A DNA stretch of 64,000 nt from Deinococcus sp. QL22 (lineage in GTDB: Bacteria; Deinococcota; Deinococci; Deinococcales; Deinococcaceae), in assembly GCF_023370075.1 (NCBI RefSeq), contig NZ_CP097150.1:186001-250000 (forward strand), written 5' to 3'. Of the stretch, positions 1 to 8,407 are shown one piece after another. A program made the translations under genes and the position numbers. The notes beneath the pieces were generated by a model. It had not been told where the DNA came from. It was given only the letters and a program-made list of their open reading frames with translations, and did not search any database. The first letter of the stretch is position 1, and every line of letters starts with the position of its first letter.

Positions 1-51
1 AGCCGCCAGGGCGAGGATCAGGAGCACCGTGGAGCGGTGTACGCCCATCAT
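1..51 (-). CDS. Possible start of a secreted protein running off the left edge
   Basis: Reading leftwards from 51 gives MMGVHRSTVLLILALAA, open to the window edge. The basic start followed by a hydrophobic stretch resembles a signal peptide or membrane anchor. Only 17 codons are visible and there is no strong ribosome binding site, so this is tentative. Confidence 0.3.
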   Translation of the reverse strand, partial: MMGVHRSTVLLILALAA

Positions 52-446
52 GTGGAGTGGCGGCTCTCGCCCCTGTCGATCCAGCTTGTGGCTCATTTGA
101 CCTTTCATGATAGAGGCGCCGGCTGACCACGGTCTATCCCCTGAGAAGATCAACGCGTTTCGCAGGGGCGTTTGCGCCAAGGCGGAGGGAGAGCAGACCG
201 CAAGGCGAGACTGCGTTGACAGCAGCCCGAGTCAACGCCATCTTGCCCAGTCGGTAAAGACGGATTGGCGGTGGTTCATTTCCAAGCCAAATCCCGCGAG
301 CACAGTGGAAAAGCTCAAACCGCGCGGGCTTTAACTCAGTAGGCTCAACAGGTGCGTCAGCGTGGTATCGAACACGGCAGCCACCAGCCCACCTGCTGTG
401 AGGCCAGTTGAGGCAACACAACCAAAGCCAGCCGTTGAGCCGAGTC
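52..446. other. Stretch with no recognisable gene
   Basis: Short open frames exist on both strands, but none has a recognisable domain or a good start. Probably intergenic sequence or worn-out mobile-element debris. Confidence 0.4.
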
Positions 447-2876
447 TCAAATCTGGAGAGTGAATGGGGTGGTCACTATCTGTGCGTTCATGTGGCGGTG
501 TAGAGCGTCTACACTCAGCGGCGGAGCCACCAGAAAGCCCTGCAATCGCCTGACCCCCATTTCCTGTAAATGCGTGCGCTGAGTCGAAGTCTCGACCCCC
601 TTAGCGATCACGGTCAAATCCAATGCCCGCGCAAGATTCGTGACAGCTTGGACGAGGGCGAGTTCCCGTGCCCCTGCGTCCATCCCGTGAATGAGGGCGC
701 GGTCAAGCTTCACCGCATGTACGGGCAGCTGAGTCAGGCCCGCAAAGTTGGCATGCCCTCCCCCAAAATCATCCAAGGTCAGTTGCACTCCTATCGCCCG
801 TAACTCCGCCAGGGCCCGGTGTGACCGTTCCGGCGCGCGGGCTACCTCCTCTTCACGTACTTCTAGGGCCAGCCGCGCGGGTACGACTCCAGCCTCCTGT
901 AGAGCTCGCCGAACCTGATTGGGCAGGCCCGGATCAGCGAGCTGACGTGCAGAGACGTTGACAGCCACCATCAGGGACGGCCAGCGGGCCAGTTCGGTAC
1001 ACGCCTGCCTTAACGTCCATTCACCCAGGGCCAGGCTCAGTCCACTCCGCTCGGCCAGCGGCATGAACTGATCGGGCGTGACGTTCCCGTAGATGGGACT
1101 GCGCCAGCGCAGCAGCGCTTCCACCGCGACCCACTGCCCACAGTCGTCTTCAAGAGGTTGGTATTCGAGGTGCAGCTCACCTGCCCTCAGGGCACCGTGC
1201 AGGGCCGCCTCCAACGTCGCAGGCGCGAGTCCAACCGAAGTGCCTCCAAACTCAAAACCGCTGCCCCGGGCTTTCGCACGGTACATCGCTTGGTCGGCAC
1301 GCTCCAAGAGGCCAGCCAGGTCTGAAGCGTCCTGGGGATAGCAGGCCAATCCCACACTCGGGCGCATCGAGAGTTCTATTCCATCCAGATAGAAGCGGTC
1401 GTCAAAGGCCTCCAGCAACTGCCTGGCCACCTCTTGCCTATTCCGGTTGTTCACTCCGGGCATCAGCACCACGAACTCGTCGCCGCCTGTTCGGGCGACG
1501 GTGTGTTCAGGATCGACAGCGCCGATCAGTCGCTGCGCGACTTGCTGAAGCAGTAAGTCTCCCGTTTGGTGGCCATGCGTGTCATTGACCTCCTTGAATT
1601 TATTGAGATCTAGAACGCCAAGCATGACCTGTTCGCCTTGCTGAGCAGCAGTTTTCAGCGCGGCGCACACCCGTTCGGCGAGCAGCAGGCGGTTGGGGAG
1701 AGCCGTGAGCGCGTCGTACAGAGCCAAGCGTTCCAGCTCTTGCAAGCGGGCCGCTTGTTCTCGGGCCTGTTTCTCCTTGGCTTCACGCTCAGCTTCATAG
1801 CGGGCCTGCTCGTGCTCAAGTTTGGCGCGGGCCTTTTCCAGCTCGCCGCGCGCGGTCAACTCCCGAGTCCGTTTCTCTGCCTCAGCTTGGAGCACGTTTG
1901 TCTCGGCTGCATGTGCCTGCTGCCAGAGGGTCAGGGCCGCTTTCAGATCCCCGTGTTGCTCCGTGGCTTGGGCCTGCAGCTTCAGCGCACGGGCATAGAT
2001 CCGTGCGCGGCCAGTGGCCAGAGCATCCGTGAGGGCCGCTTCCAATAAGACGAGTGCGTCCTGAGGCCGCTCCAACTGCAGCAGGGTCTGCGCGACGCCG
2101 CAGCGCGCTTCCAGAATCACGTCAAGATCCTGTTCCTCCTCAGCCATGTGCAGCGCCGCCCGAAAAGCACTCAACGCCTCAGGTAGGCGGCCTTCGTCGC
2201 GGCGCAGTTGTCCTAGACCTTGAAGGGAGCTGGCAGCCAGGATGCCGCAGCCTTCGACCAATTCAAGGGCCCGTTCCAGCAGTGTACCCGCTTGCGCAAA
2301 GTCGCCGTGACGGCGCAGCAGGTCTGCGTGATTGATCGACACTGCAGTCTCAGCAGGAACCAGTCCAGCATCCTGCGTCAGTTGCAGCGCTTGGGTCGAG
2401 CAGACGAGGGCTTCCTGACTCATGTTGAGGGCGTCGTACGTCCGGGCCAGGTTTCCGGCCACCACCGCTGCACGCGATGGCGTGGTCTGAACTGAGGTCG
2501 CCTGTGCACGCAACAAGTGCTCCAGCGCTGTATTGAAGTTTCCTAAGTCGAGGTAGACGGCGCCGAGATTGCACAGCACGACAGCTGCGCCCTCATCATC
2601 TTGGGCGGCCTCCCGAACCGCGAGCGCTTCTTCGAGATGCAGCAGCGCGCCCGGACTGTCGCCACGGGCATGCTCTAAACCAGCCAAACCGTTGAGGGCG
2701 TCCGCGAGTGCCGCAGGAGTGTGCTGTCTCCGAGCCAGCACGATCACCTGTTCAAAGAGGAGGATGGCCCGTAAGTCATCAATCCCTCGTAACGCCCGGG
2801 CCTGACCCAACAGCTGGTCACACAAGGGACTCATGGTGTGAGACCAGCTTTCGGCGGACGCAACCGCATGGGTCAC
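447..2876 (-). CDS. TPR-GGDEF-EAL cyclic-di-GMP signalling protein
   Basis: 809 aa cytoplasmic protein. Residues about 30-330 are tetratricopeptide-like helical repeats. A charged coiled coil (about 330-385) leads into a GGDEF diguanylate cyclase domain with intact RTGGDEF and KFKEVNDTHGH motifs. The RxxD inhibitory site expected just before it is missing (DPEHTVAR instead). The C-terminal EAL domain has EALLRW, DDFGGG and VKLDRAL, but the usual AEGVET motif reads AKGVET: codon 759 is AAG (Lys), where the family has the Glu proposed as general base. Phosphodiesterase activity may therefore be lost, leaving a cyclase or c-di-GMP sensor (inference). The start overlaps the stop of the upstream protease by ATGA, so the two are probably translationally coupled. 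Confidence 0.9.
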   Translation of the reverse strand: MTHAVASAESWSHTMSPLCDQLLGQARALRGIDDLRAILLFEQVIVLARRQHTPAALADALNGLAGLEHARGDSPGALLHLEEALAVREAAQDDEGAAVVLCNLGAVYLDLGNFNTALEHLLRAQATSVQTTPSRAAVVAGNLARTYDALNMSQEALVCSTQALQLTQDAGLVPAETAVSINHADLLRRHGDFAQAGTLLERALELVEGCGILAASSLQGLGQLRRDEGRLPEALSAFRAALHMAEEEQDLDVILEARCGVAQTLLQLERPQDALVLLEAALTDALATGRARIYARALKLQAQATEQHGDLKAALTLWQQAHAAETNVLQAEAEKRTRELTARGELEKARAKLEHEQARYEAEREAKEKQAREQAARLQELERLALYDALTALPNRLLLAERVCAALKTAAQQGEQVMLGVLDLNKFKEVNDTHGHQTGDLLLQQVAQRLIGAVDPEHTVARTGGDEFVVLMPGVNNRNRQEVARQLLEAFDDRFYLDGIELSMRPSVGLACYPQDASDLAGLLERADQAMYRAKARGSGFEFGGTSVGLAPATLEAALHGALRAGELHLEYQPLEDDCGQWVAVEALLRWRSPIYGNVTPDQFMPLAERSGLSLALGEWTLRQACTELARWPSLMVAVNVSARQLADPGLPNQVRRALQEAGVVPARLALEVREEEVARAPERSHRALAELRAIGVQLTLDDFGGGHANFAGLTQLPVHAVKLDRALIHGMDAGARELALVQAVTNLARALDLTVIAKGVETSTQRTHLQEMGVRRLQGFLVAPPLSVDALHRHMNAQIVTTPFTLQI

Positions 2877-3862
2877 TTCAGCAACGCCTCTACGTCGAGC
2901 AGTCTCCCCGAGGAAAGTTGAGCAGCGAGGGTTTGAGCTTCTTTTCCTTGGGCCAGTGCAAGGGCAAGGGCGCCACAGACCACAGGCGCAGCGAACGAGG
3001 AACCGCTGGCCGTGACCAGGCGGCCGCCCGGATAAGCCGTGTGAATGTTGACCCCAGGAGCTTGTACCTCTCCTCCCCGAGTACTCCAGAGGGGCAGATG
3101 ACCACTCTGATCCACTGCGGTGACCGAGAGTCCAAAATCCCCAAGACGATTTTTATGGTTCAAGGCATCTGCAGGAGCTTGAGGCGCGCTCCCTCCATTG
3201 TTCCCACTTGCGGCAACCACCAAAACGTTCCTTGATGCTGCGTATTGGAGGGCGGCCCGAACGCCCTCACTCGACACCGGCCCAGCGACACTCAAATTAA
3301 TGATGTGCGCGCCTTCATCGACTGCCAGCCGAATTGCCTGAGCCACATGGGCGGCTTGACCAGATCCATCAGTCCCCAAAACCCGCAGCGGTAGAATTCT
3401 GGCAGCGGGTGCCATCTGCTGTAGAACCCCAGCAACGGCAGTGCCATGTCCGTAGATCAGGTCGGTTTCGTTCCCCTGCTCTGAAGCATTCCCGTCTGCG
3501 TCTACGAAGTCATGCCCAGGAAGCAGGACACTCCGCAACATGGGATGAGTGAAATCAACGCCCGAATCGAGCAGAGCAATCGTTACGCCTTTGCCGGCTT
3601 GGGCCTGTGCCTCCTGGGCCTTGACCTGCTGCAGCCAAGCCGTGTTGCTGGACAGGACAGAAGTTCCTCCTTCTCCCCAGAGACGGGCGCCCTCAGCCCA
3701 CAAGCGGGCTCCACTGGACGAGAAACTGTGCCCTGCCGAGAGCGGTGAAGGAGAGGCAGAAAGGCTAGCCACTGAGAGTGGAAGCATGGAGCTGGGAGGG
3801 AGGGAGGATTTACCGCAGGCCCCCAGAAACAGCGCCGACAGGAGCAGGAAGACGCGGGACAT
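2873..3862 (-). CDS. Subtilisin-like (S8) serine protease, lipoprotein
   Basis: About 329 aa. The chosen start MSRVFLLLSALFLGACGKSS gives a classical lipoprotein signal with lipobox LGAC; an upstream in-frame Met at 3922 would bury the signal and overlap the preceding gene. The catalytic triad of family S8 is visible: Asp in ALLDSGVDFTHP, His in YGHGTAVAGV, Ser in ASGSSFAAP. The linker before the catalytic domain carries short LWAEG/LWGEG repeats, similar in style to the WAGG repeats of the protease at the right edge of this window. Probably membrane-anchored outside the cytoplasm. It begins 10 nt after the stop of the upstream gene and ends in a 4-nt overlap with the GGDEF/EAL gene, so the three form one operon. 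Confidence 0.9.
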   Translation of the reverse strand: MSRVFLLLSALFLGACGKSSLPPSSMLPLSVASLSASPSPLSAGHSFSSSGARLWAEGARLWGEGGTSVLSSNTAWLQQVKAQEAQAQAGKGVTIALLDSGVDFTHPMLRSVLLPGHDFVDADGNASEQGNETDLIYGHGTAVAGVLQQMAPAARILPLRVLGTDGSGQAAHVAQAIRLAVDEGAHIINLSVAGPVSSEGVRAALQYAASRNVLVVAASGNNGGSAPQAPADALNHKNRLGDFGLSVTAVDQSGHLPLWSTRGGEVQAPGVNIHTAYPGGRLVTASGSSFAAPVVCGALALALAQGKEAQTLAAQLSSGRLLDVEALLK

Positions 3863-3872
3863 CAGCAGCCTC

Positions 3873-4415
3873 TCAGTCCGCCGCTTCAGCGGCAGAAGCG
3901 GGCAATTGCCGGGCCAGCCCACGCACCACCGTCATCACCGTGTAGGCGTCGATCGCAGTCACTACACCCGTACAACAGGTGTGGGGCATCTGTGTCGAGG
4001 CCACCTCAACGGAAATGGTTGAGCGCTCGCAGCTCAGCCGGAAGTTCGCCGCGGAGCCCGGCAGGGGCGTCCAACCGACTTGAAAGGATGGACAACGCGC
4101 GATCAGCCGGTTCAGGAGCCAGCAGTCGAAGGCGCTGGCATGACCACTCTCACTCACGGGCAGCAAAAACTGTACGGCTGAGTTGAGTAAGTCGGCCGCC
4201 CGATACTGCTCGTAGCTGTTCATGGCCAACCGCCGAACCTGCCCCATAATGTCTGTGACGGCGTCATCTAGGGTGTTCGCTTGAACCCAAATGCCGTCTC
4301 CACCAGGAACATCGTTGCCCAGAGCAATGGTGCCGTGGGCCATACGGCCATCAAAGGTAGTGCGCACTGTCAGGGTCAAACCGGCCACTGATTCGCTCCG
4401 AACAATAGTTTTCAT
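3873..4415 (-). CDS. Hypothetical protein, first gene of the protease/c-di-GMP operon
   Basis: 180 aa, starting MKTIVRSESVAGLTLTVRTT. No signal peptide or membrane segment and no family I recognise. The middle is rich in predicted helix (AVTDIMGQVRRLAMNSYEQY) and the C-terminal half contains a CC pair. Its stop lies 10 nt before the protease start on the same strand, which argues that it is a real first gene of the operon and may feed a signal to the GGDEF/EAL protein. Function unknown. Confidence 0.7.
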   Translation of the reverse strand: MKTIVRSESVAGLTLTVRTTFDGRMAHGTIALGNDVPGGDGIWVQANTLDDAVTDIMGQVRRLAMNSYEQYRAADLLNSAVQFLLPVSESGHASAFDCWLLNRLIARCPSFQVGWTPLPGSAANFRLSCERSTISVEVASTQMPHTCCTGVVTAIDAYTVMTVVRGLARQLPASAAEAAD

Positions 4416-4733
4416 GCATGCTCCTGAGCGCTCTATCAGCGCTCTCCCAATACTGGGGTTAAGGACGCCGTCATTTTCTCAACGGCTTGACAGATAGTCG
4501 GTCGCACCACTGGCTCCGCGCGTCCCAGGTGCCCGAATACAGGACCACGCCTCATTGCCTCTACCAGCCAGATCCTAAAGGAGCTGTACTGATGAAAAAG
4601 ATTGAAGCATATCCCACACCCTGAAGCAATGCGCGACTGGGCTATTCCCCCAGTGGGGGTATGCACGATCAGCAGATAGCGTCATTCGGCCGAGCGGTCA
4701 AGGGCCAGAAGGACGAGGAAACTGAGGTCGTCG
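4416..4733. other. Intergenic stretch upstream of the protease operon
   Basis: No convincing gene. It should contain the promoter of the leftward operon. Its far end abuts IS110 debris. Confidence 0.4.
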
Positions 4734-5214
4734 CTAGGCCTTTTGATAGGGCTGGCCCGACTTCACGACGGCTAAGCCCGTCCGCAGGAGTTTGCGCTCG
4801 AGGGCGACCAAAGCGGCTTTAGGCGGCTGGCCCTCGGCACGGATGTAATGGTAAAAGTCGTCCATCCGACTCTTGGAACGTTGAGCGCCCAAGGCGGCGA
4901 GGTACGCTGTCCGGCTGAGATGAGCATTCCCAGTCTTGGAAATGCGTTCACGTCGATGAATACTGCTTCCTGCTTCAAAAGGTTCAGGGCAATTCCTGCA
5001 TAAGTAGAAATCTCGCCCCCTCTCCAGCAGCGCGAAACCATCCGTTTGCGCCCAGACACTTGCTGCACTGAGAAAGCCATAACCGGGAATCGTCATCAAC
5101 AGGGACAGAGGTTCACCCAGAAAACCATCAGTCTCTTTTAGCGTATGCACCGCTTTCTCCAAGGTCTCGACCTGCACTTTCAGGAACGCCACACGTTCCT
5201 GAATCAGGCCAAGA
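4734..5214 (-). pseudogene. 3' part of an IS110-family transposase, cut off by an IS6-type element
   Basis: The C-terminal IS110 transposase domain is recognisable from IPGYGFLSAASVWAQTDGF and RISKTGNAHLSRTAYLAALG to KLLRTGLAVVKSGQP. It closely parallels the complete IS110 transposase at 32008-33039. The N-terminal RuvC-like DEDD half is missing, replaced at about 5215 by the IS6-type element. Around 4980-5030 the expected segment EISTYAGIA is in a neighbouring frame, so two compensating frameshifts are present. Non-functional remnant. Confidence 0.8.
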
Positions 5215-5255
5215 GGCTGTGTTGCCTTGATAGGCATAGCGTAGGCTGATTCGCC

Positions 5256-5963
5256 GTGACCGACGCCAAGCCTTATCGCCCCCGCTTCCCGATGACGATG
5301 AGCCAGCCCGCGGGCTGGCTCGACCACCGCTTCCCTTTGAGTTATAGAGATGTTCAGGAGCTGCTTCACCAGCGCGGTATCGAGGTGAGCCACGAGACGC
5401 TGCGCGAATCGTGTATTAAGTTTGAACCGCGCTTTGCTGAAGACCTACGTCACCGGGAATCCCGCCGGGGTTCCCGGTGGTTCTTGGATGAGGTCTGTAC
5501 GACGATAGCTGGTGGCCGGCATCGGTTGTGGCGCGCGGTGGACGAGCACGGTTCCGTGCAGGGCATTTTTCAACGGCATCGCGATCCTGAAGCTGCGAAG
5601 ACGTTCCTGACCATACTTCTGGGTGAACACGGCGTTCCAGAGGTCATTCACACCGATGGGCTGCGGAACTACGGGGTGGCCATCTGGGAGCTTCCGAGCT
5701 TGAGAGACGTCAATTACCAGAAGGTGATCTTCACGGCCCGGTGCAACAATCTGATTGAGCAAGAACACCGCCCCACTCGGCGACAGGAGCGAAGTCAGCA
5801 GGGGTTGGGGCGGCGAAAACGCGCTCAATCATTTCTGAGTTTGCACGCCTGCATCACTAACCTCCACCAGCACTCGCGAAGGGGCGTTTCCGCATCAACC
5901 GGAAGACAACATCAAAAGCACGTGTTTCAGACGTGGTCTGCGGTTGCAGCAGGGGTGGCCTGA
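5256..5963 (+). CDS. IS6-family transposase
   Basis: 235 aa DDE transposase. Family landmarks in order: YRPRFPM near the start, HRFPLSYRDVQELLHQRGIEV (HTH region), the first catalytic Asp in WFLDEV, LWRAVDEHG, the second Asp in IHTDGLRNYG, and the Glu in the PTRRQER helix. The usual RRWV after the HTH reads RESCIKF, and the stretch between the second Asp and PTRR (ARCNNLIEQEH) is unusual, so activity is uncertain. The TGA stop lies inside a 33-bp palindrome (5949-5981). Start chosen by the conserved family N-terminus. Confidence 0.8.
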   Translation: MTDAKPYRPRFPMTMSQPAGWLDHRFPLSYRDVQELLHQRGIEVSHETLRESCIKFEPRFAEDLRHRESRRGSRWFLDEVCTTIAGGRHRLWRAVDEHGSVQGIFQRHRDPEAAKTFLTILLGEHGVPEVIHTDGLRNYGVAIWELPSLRDVNYQKVIFTARCNNLIEQEHRPTRRQERSQQGLGRRKRAQSFLSLHACITNLHQHSRRGVSASTGRQHQKHVFQTWSAVAAGVA

Positions 5964-5981
5964 GCCTCAAGCCACCCCTGC
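5949..5981. repeat. 33-bp palindrome at the 3' end of the IS6-type element (copy A)
   Basis: The outer arms GCAGGGGTGGC and GCCACCCCTGC pair perfectly over 11 bp and the inner TGAG/CTCA continues the stem. The transposase stop codon is inside it. Related copies occur at 6741-6773 and 51025-51059, and a half copy at 8001-8014. No T-tract follows, so it is not a standard terminator. Confidence 0.8.
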
Positions 5982-6017
5982 CCTCAGCTTGCTGTGATAC
6001 CAGTTAAGGCCACCTAA

Positions 6018-6460
6018 CCTGCCGGGCCACTTTCGGAGGACGTCTATTGCATCCTGCTTCGGCCTCGTTCGGTACTGCTTCGTAGATTGGGAGAGCCAGA
6101 CGGGCCAGGGAAGCAAACAGTTTCATCAAGCTAAACCATTGGTAACATATATCACTTTATTTTCGAGTACTGAACTTGCATCACGATGAAGTAGCGCCGA
6201 CTCACCCCGGCTGACTGTTAATAAAGAGGGGGGAGGGGCTGGATACCCCTAGCGGCTCGCTTTGAGCGTCAACCAAATTTTTCGCGTCCAACACGAGCTT
6301 CACTGAGGGTTTCAAGGCTCATCCTCTTTGCCTTGTCTTTCCTTGCGCAGGATTGTAATCACCCTTTGATCTCTTGAAAGATATATTAAGTCATGTTCAA
6401 TTACTCAATGTGGAGTTGGAGTAGGGCGTTGGAGATATGTGGTGAATTGGGGATCACCAG
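6018..6460. other. Intergenic stretch after the IS6-type element
   Basis: No recognisable gene. The middle (6120-6230 and 6350-6410) is clearly more AT-rich than its neighbours and could hold promoters. Confidence 0.35.
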
Positions 6461-6715
6461 GTGAACGGATTTGATCCAATCCATCATGGTCCAGCAGTCT
6501 GGAAATTGCAGGGGCTGAAGTTCGGCATTGGGGAACTTGCTGTAGCAAAAGTCTTTAAGGGCTGGGACGCGGAGAGACTCGCTACAACACTTGGCCTCAA
6601 CGTGGTGGACGTGCAGAAGATCCTCACTCCACCCATGAGGTCTGCCCTAGTGTCCAGTCCTCGTCCGCTGGGTCGTCACACCCGTGATCTGAACACATCC
6701 GATAAAACAATGTAG
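6461..6715 (+). CDS. Possible small protein, unknown
   Basis: 84 codons from a GTG start. The segment WDAERLATTLGLNVVDVQKIL could fold as a helix-turn-helix, but no family is recognised and the ribosome binding site is weak. The 3' end runs into an IS6-type end, so it may be truncated or fortuitous. Confidence 0.3.
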   Translation: MNGFDPIHHGPAVWKLQGLKFGIGELAVAKVFKGWDAERLATTLGLNVVDVQKILTPPMRSALVSSPRPLGRHTRDLNTSDKTM

Positions 6716-6773
6716 AGCTGTTGCCTTCACTGGACTCACAGCAGGGGTGATCTGAGGATCAGGTTACCCCTGC
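6715..6773. repeat. Solo IS6-type end with palindrome (copy B)
   Basis: An IR-like GTTGCCTTCACTGG (6720-6733) is followed, after a few bases, by the palindrome whose arms are GCAGGGGT and ACCCCTGC (6741-6773) with inner CTGA/TCAG. This matches the 3' end of the IS6-type element at 5215-6017 in reverse orientation, but no transposase follows. Confidence 0.6.
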
Positions 6774-6895
6774 CCTCCTCATTCCCAGACCCGAAGTCAG
6801 GCAACACCACCTCTACAAGCGCAAGCCTCTGGTCAACTGTCTTGACGTTTGTGTTCGCAACGCTTCTGTCATGCGCCGCCGCATACGATGCATCA

Positions 6896-7978
6896 ATGTT
6901 GCCTTTCGCCCTCCAGACCCACAGGCCTTCCTGGCACGAGCAACAGTTTCGTCGTCAGGCGCTGATGGCGATTGTAGGCTTGTCGCTGGCGACGTCAATC
7001 TTCGGGCTGACGGTAGGCTTTCCACTGGGCTGGACACCTGGGGTCAAAACCGGGCTGGCCCTGCTGATTGTCAAGAACGTGGCCTTCCTGCTGTGGCTCC
7101 GCACTGTTCCGGGACACTACGCGCTCGTGGGGGCTCTGCACCTCCTGGTGCTGGCCGTCACCGGCATCTATAAGTTCGCTCAGGAGACTGTGGTGGAGCA
7201 GATGGTCAATGGGCTGGGCACCTATTCGTACTGGCTGCCGCTCACCTATGTGGTGGCCTTTCTGGTGTTCCGCAGCCACGTGGCGATTGCCACGTCAGTT
7301 GGGATTTTTGCGGCCCTGACGATGATTACCTTGCTGTATCTGCTGGACGGCTCCGCTCTGACCGGGGCGCAACAGGCCCATTCAGCGCTGCTGGTGCAGG
7401 TGCTGCTGATGCACCTGACCTTGATCAGCTTTTTTGTGTTGTTTGGCGTCTTGCAACGCGGATACATCGGCGCCCTCGCCGAGGCGCAGAGTGAGGCGCG
7501 CGCGGGCTATCTGGACAGCCTCACCGGTGTGCCCAATCGTCGGCAGCTCACGCTGTGGCTGAGCGAGCGGACGCGCTCTACCGGGACCAGTGAGGCGCTG
7601 AGCATTATTCTTTTTGACCTTGACCGCTTTAAGCATATCAATGACACCCACGGCCACGATTACGGCGATGAGGTGTTGCGGCGTACCACCCAGGCGGTCG
7701 GCACCAGTCTGCGGCGCGGGACGTTGTTCGGCCGTTGGGGCGGTGAAGAATTTCTGGTGATCCTGCCGGGGACGGCCACTGCTGAGGCGCAGGGCGTGGC
7801 CGAGCGGCTTCGTCAGGCGGTGGCCGCCATGCAGTACGACCGTCCTATTCACATGACGGTGAGCCTGGGCGTCGCGCAGGCCCAGCTGGGCGAGCGGCCC
7901 GAAACGCTGCTCAAGCGGGCGGATGACGCGCTGTACGCTGCCAAACACGCCGGGCGCAATCAGGTGCACGCGGCCTGA
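6896..7978 (+). CDS. Membrane-bound diguanylate cyclase (GGDEF domain)
   Basis: About 360 aa from the chosen ATG (MLPFALQTHRPSW). A TTG at 6842 would add 18 residues. The N-terminal half contains about six hydrophobic segments between residues 20 and 190 (for example ALMAIVGLSLATSIFGLTVG), a membrane sensor. The C-terminal half is a GGDEF domain with DSLTGVPNRR, the metal/substrate motif FDLDRFKHINDTHGHDYGD, and the signature GRWGGEEF, so the active site is intact. It is predicted to make c-di-GMP at the membrane. TACGAT lies 6 nt before the start, compatible with a leaderless transcript, which is common in Deinococcus. The gene lies between IS6-type fragments on both sides. Confidence 0.88.
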   Translation: MLPFALQTHRPSWHEQQFRRQALMAIVGLSLATSIFGLTVGFPLGWTPGVKTGLALLIVKNVAFLLWLRTVPGHYALVGALHLLVLAVTGIYKFAQETVVEQMVNGLGTYSYWLPLTYVVAFLVFRSHVAIATSVGIFAALTMITLLYLLDGSALTGAQQAHSALLVQVLLMHLTLISFFVLFGVLQRGYIGALAEAQSEARAGYLDSLTGVPNRRQLTLWLSERTRSTGTSEALSIILFDLDRFKHINDTHGHDYGDEVLRRTTQAVGTSLRRGTLFGRWGGEEFLVILPGTATAEAQGVAERLRQAVAAMQYDRPIHMTVSLGVAQAQLGERPETLLKRADDALYAAKHAGRNQVHAA

Positions 7979-7989
7979 ACTGGCCGCAA

Positions 7990-8200
7990 GTCAGACAGAG
8001 GGCAGGGGTAGCCACTGACCACGTTTGGAACGCTTGTCGTGACTGTGCTGCCGTAACCAGATCGGGGAGGCTGACCCACTGTGACCGGCCTAAAGCGCTC
8101 GCGCCAGCGGTTCCCAATCACCATCACTCAGCATGCCGAACGTGGTGTCTCACCGCTTTCCCTACACCTGTGCGCCAATCGTGTCGTGATTGATTCCTGC
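7990..8200. pseudogene. IS6-type transposase debris, two fragments
   Basis: On the minus strand, 7995-8030 encodes QTWSVATP beside GGCAGGGGTAGCC, matching the C-terminus (QTWSAVAAG) and half-palindrome of the IS6-type element at 5215-6017. On the plus strand, 8081-8160 encodes SRQRFPITITQHA, then HRFP in another frame, matching the N-terminus YRPRFPMTMSQPA...HRFPLS. Both fragments are frame-disrupted. Confidence 0.45.
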
Positions 8201-8407
8201 CGAGTTGAGCAAGACATCAAGCCCAGGGAGCAGTCGGTCTGCGAGGCAAATGTACCGGACTCGCTGACGTCTCCTGACGTTTCAGTCTGACAAACCACGG
8301 CTGCGATGGCGAGCCTTCCTCTCGACTTCACCCCGTCCAGTTTTTGGGGGCACGCCAAGTTGACCTGACACCCACCGAGAGTCCACCACCTCACACAACC
8401 TTCAGAG
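8201..8407. other. Non-coding stretch downstream of the kinase gene
   Basis: No gene recognised. GTCCAGTTTTTGGGGGCAC (8336-8354) closely resembles GTCCAATTTTTGGGGCAC at about 13674-13691, a likely shared insertion-sequence end. Confidence 0.35.

Larger units (their letters stand above)
5215..6017 (+). mobile_element. IS6-family (IS26/IS240-like) insertion sequence
   Basis: About 800 bp, the usual IS6 length, around one transposase gene. Imperfect terminal repeats are visible: GTGTTGCCTTGATAGG on the left (5219-5234) and, as reverse complement, AGGTGGCCTTAACTGG on the right (ending near 6015). It sits inside an IS110 remnant. No target duplication could be established. Confidence 0.6.

Noticed and set aside
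107..421. Open frames on both strands at the left end
   Set aside because: No domain, weak starts and mutual overlap; nothing supports either as a gene.
1638..2495. Several plus-strand frames inside the GGDEF/EAL gene
   Set aside because: They lie antisense to a gene with clear domain motifs along its whole length.
5949..5981. Palindrome as an intrinsic terminator
   Set aside because: The stem is strong, but no T-tract follows any copy, and the copies track IS6-type ends rather than gene ends.
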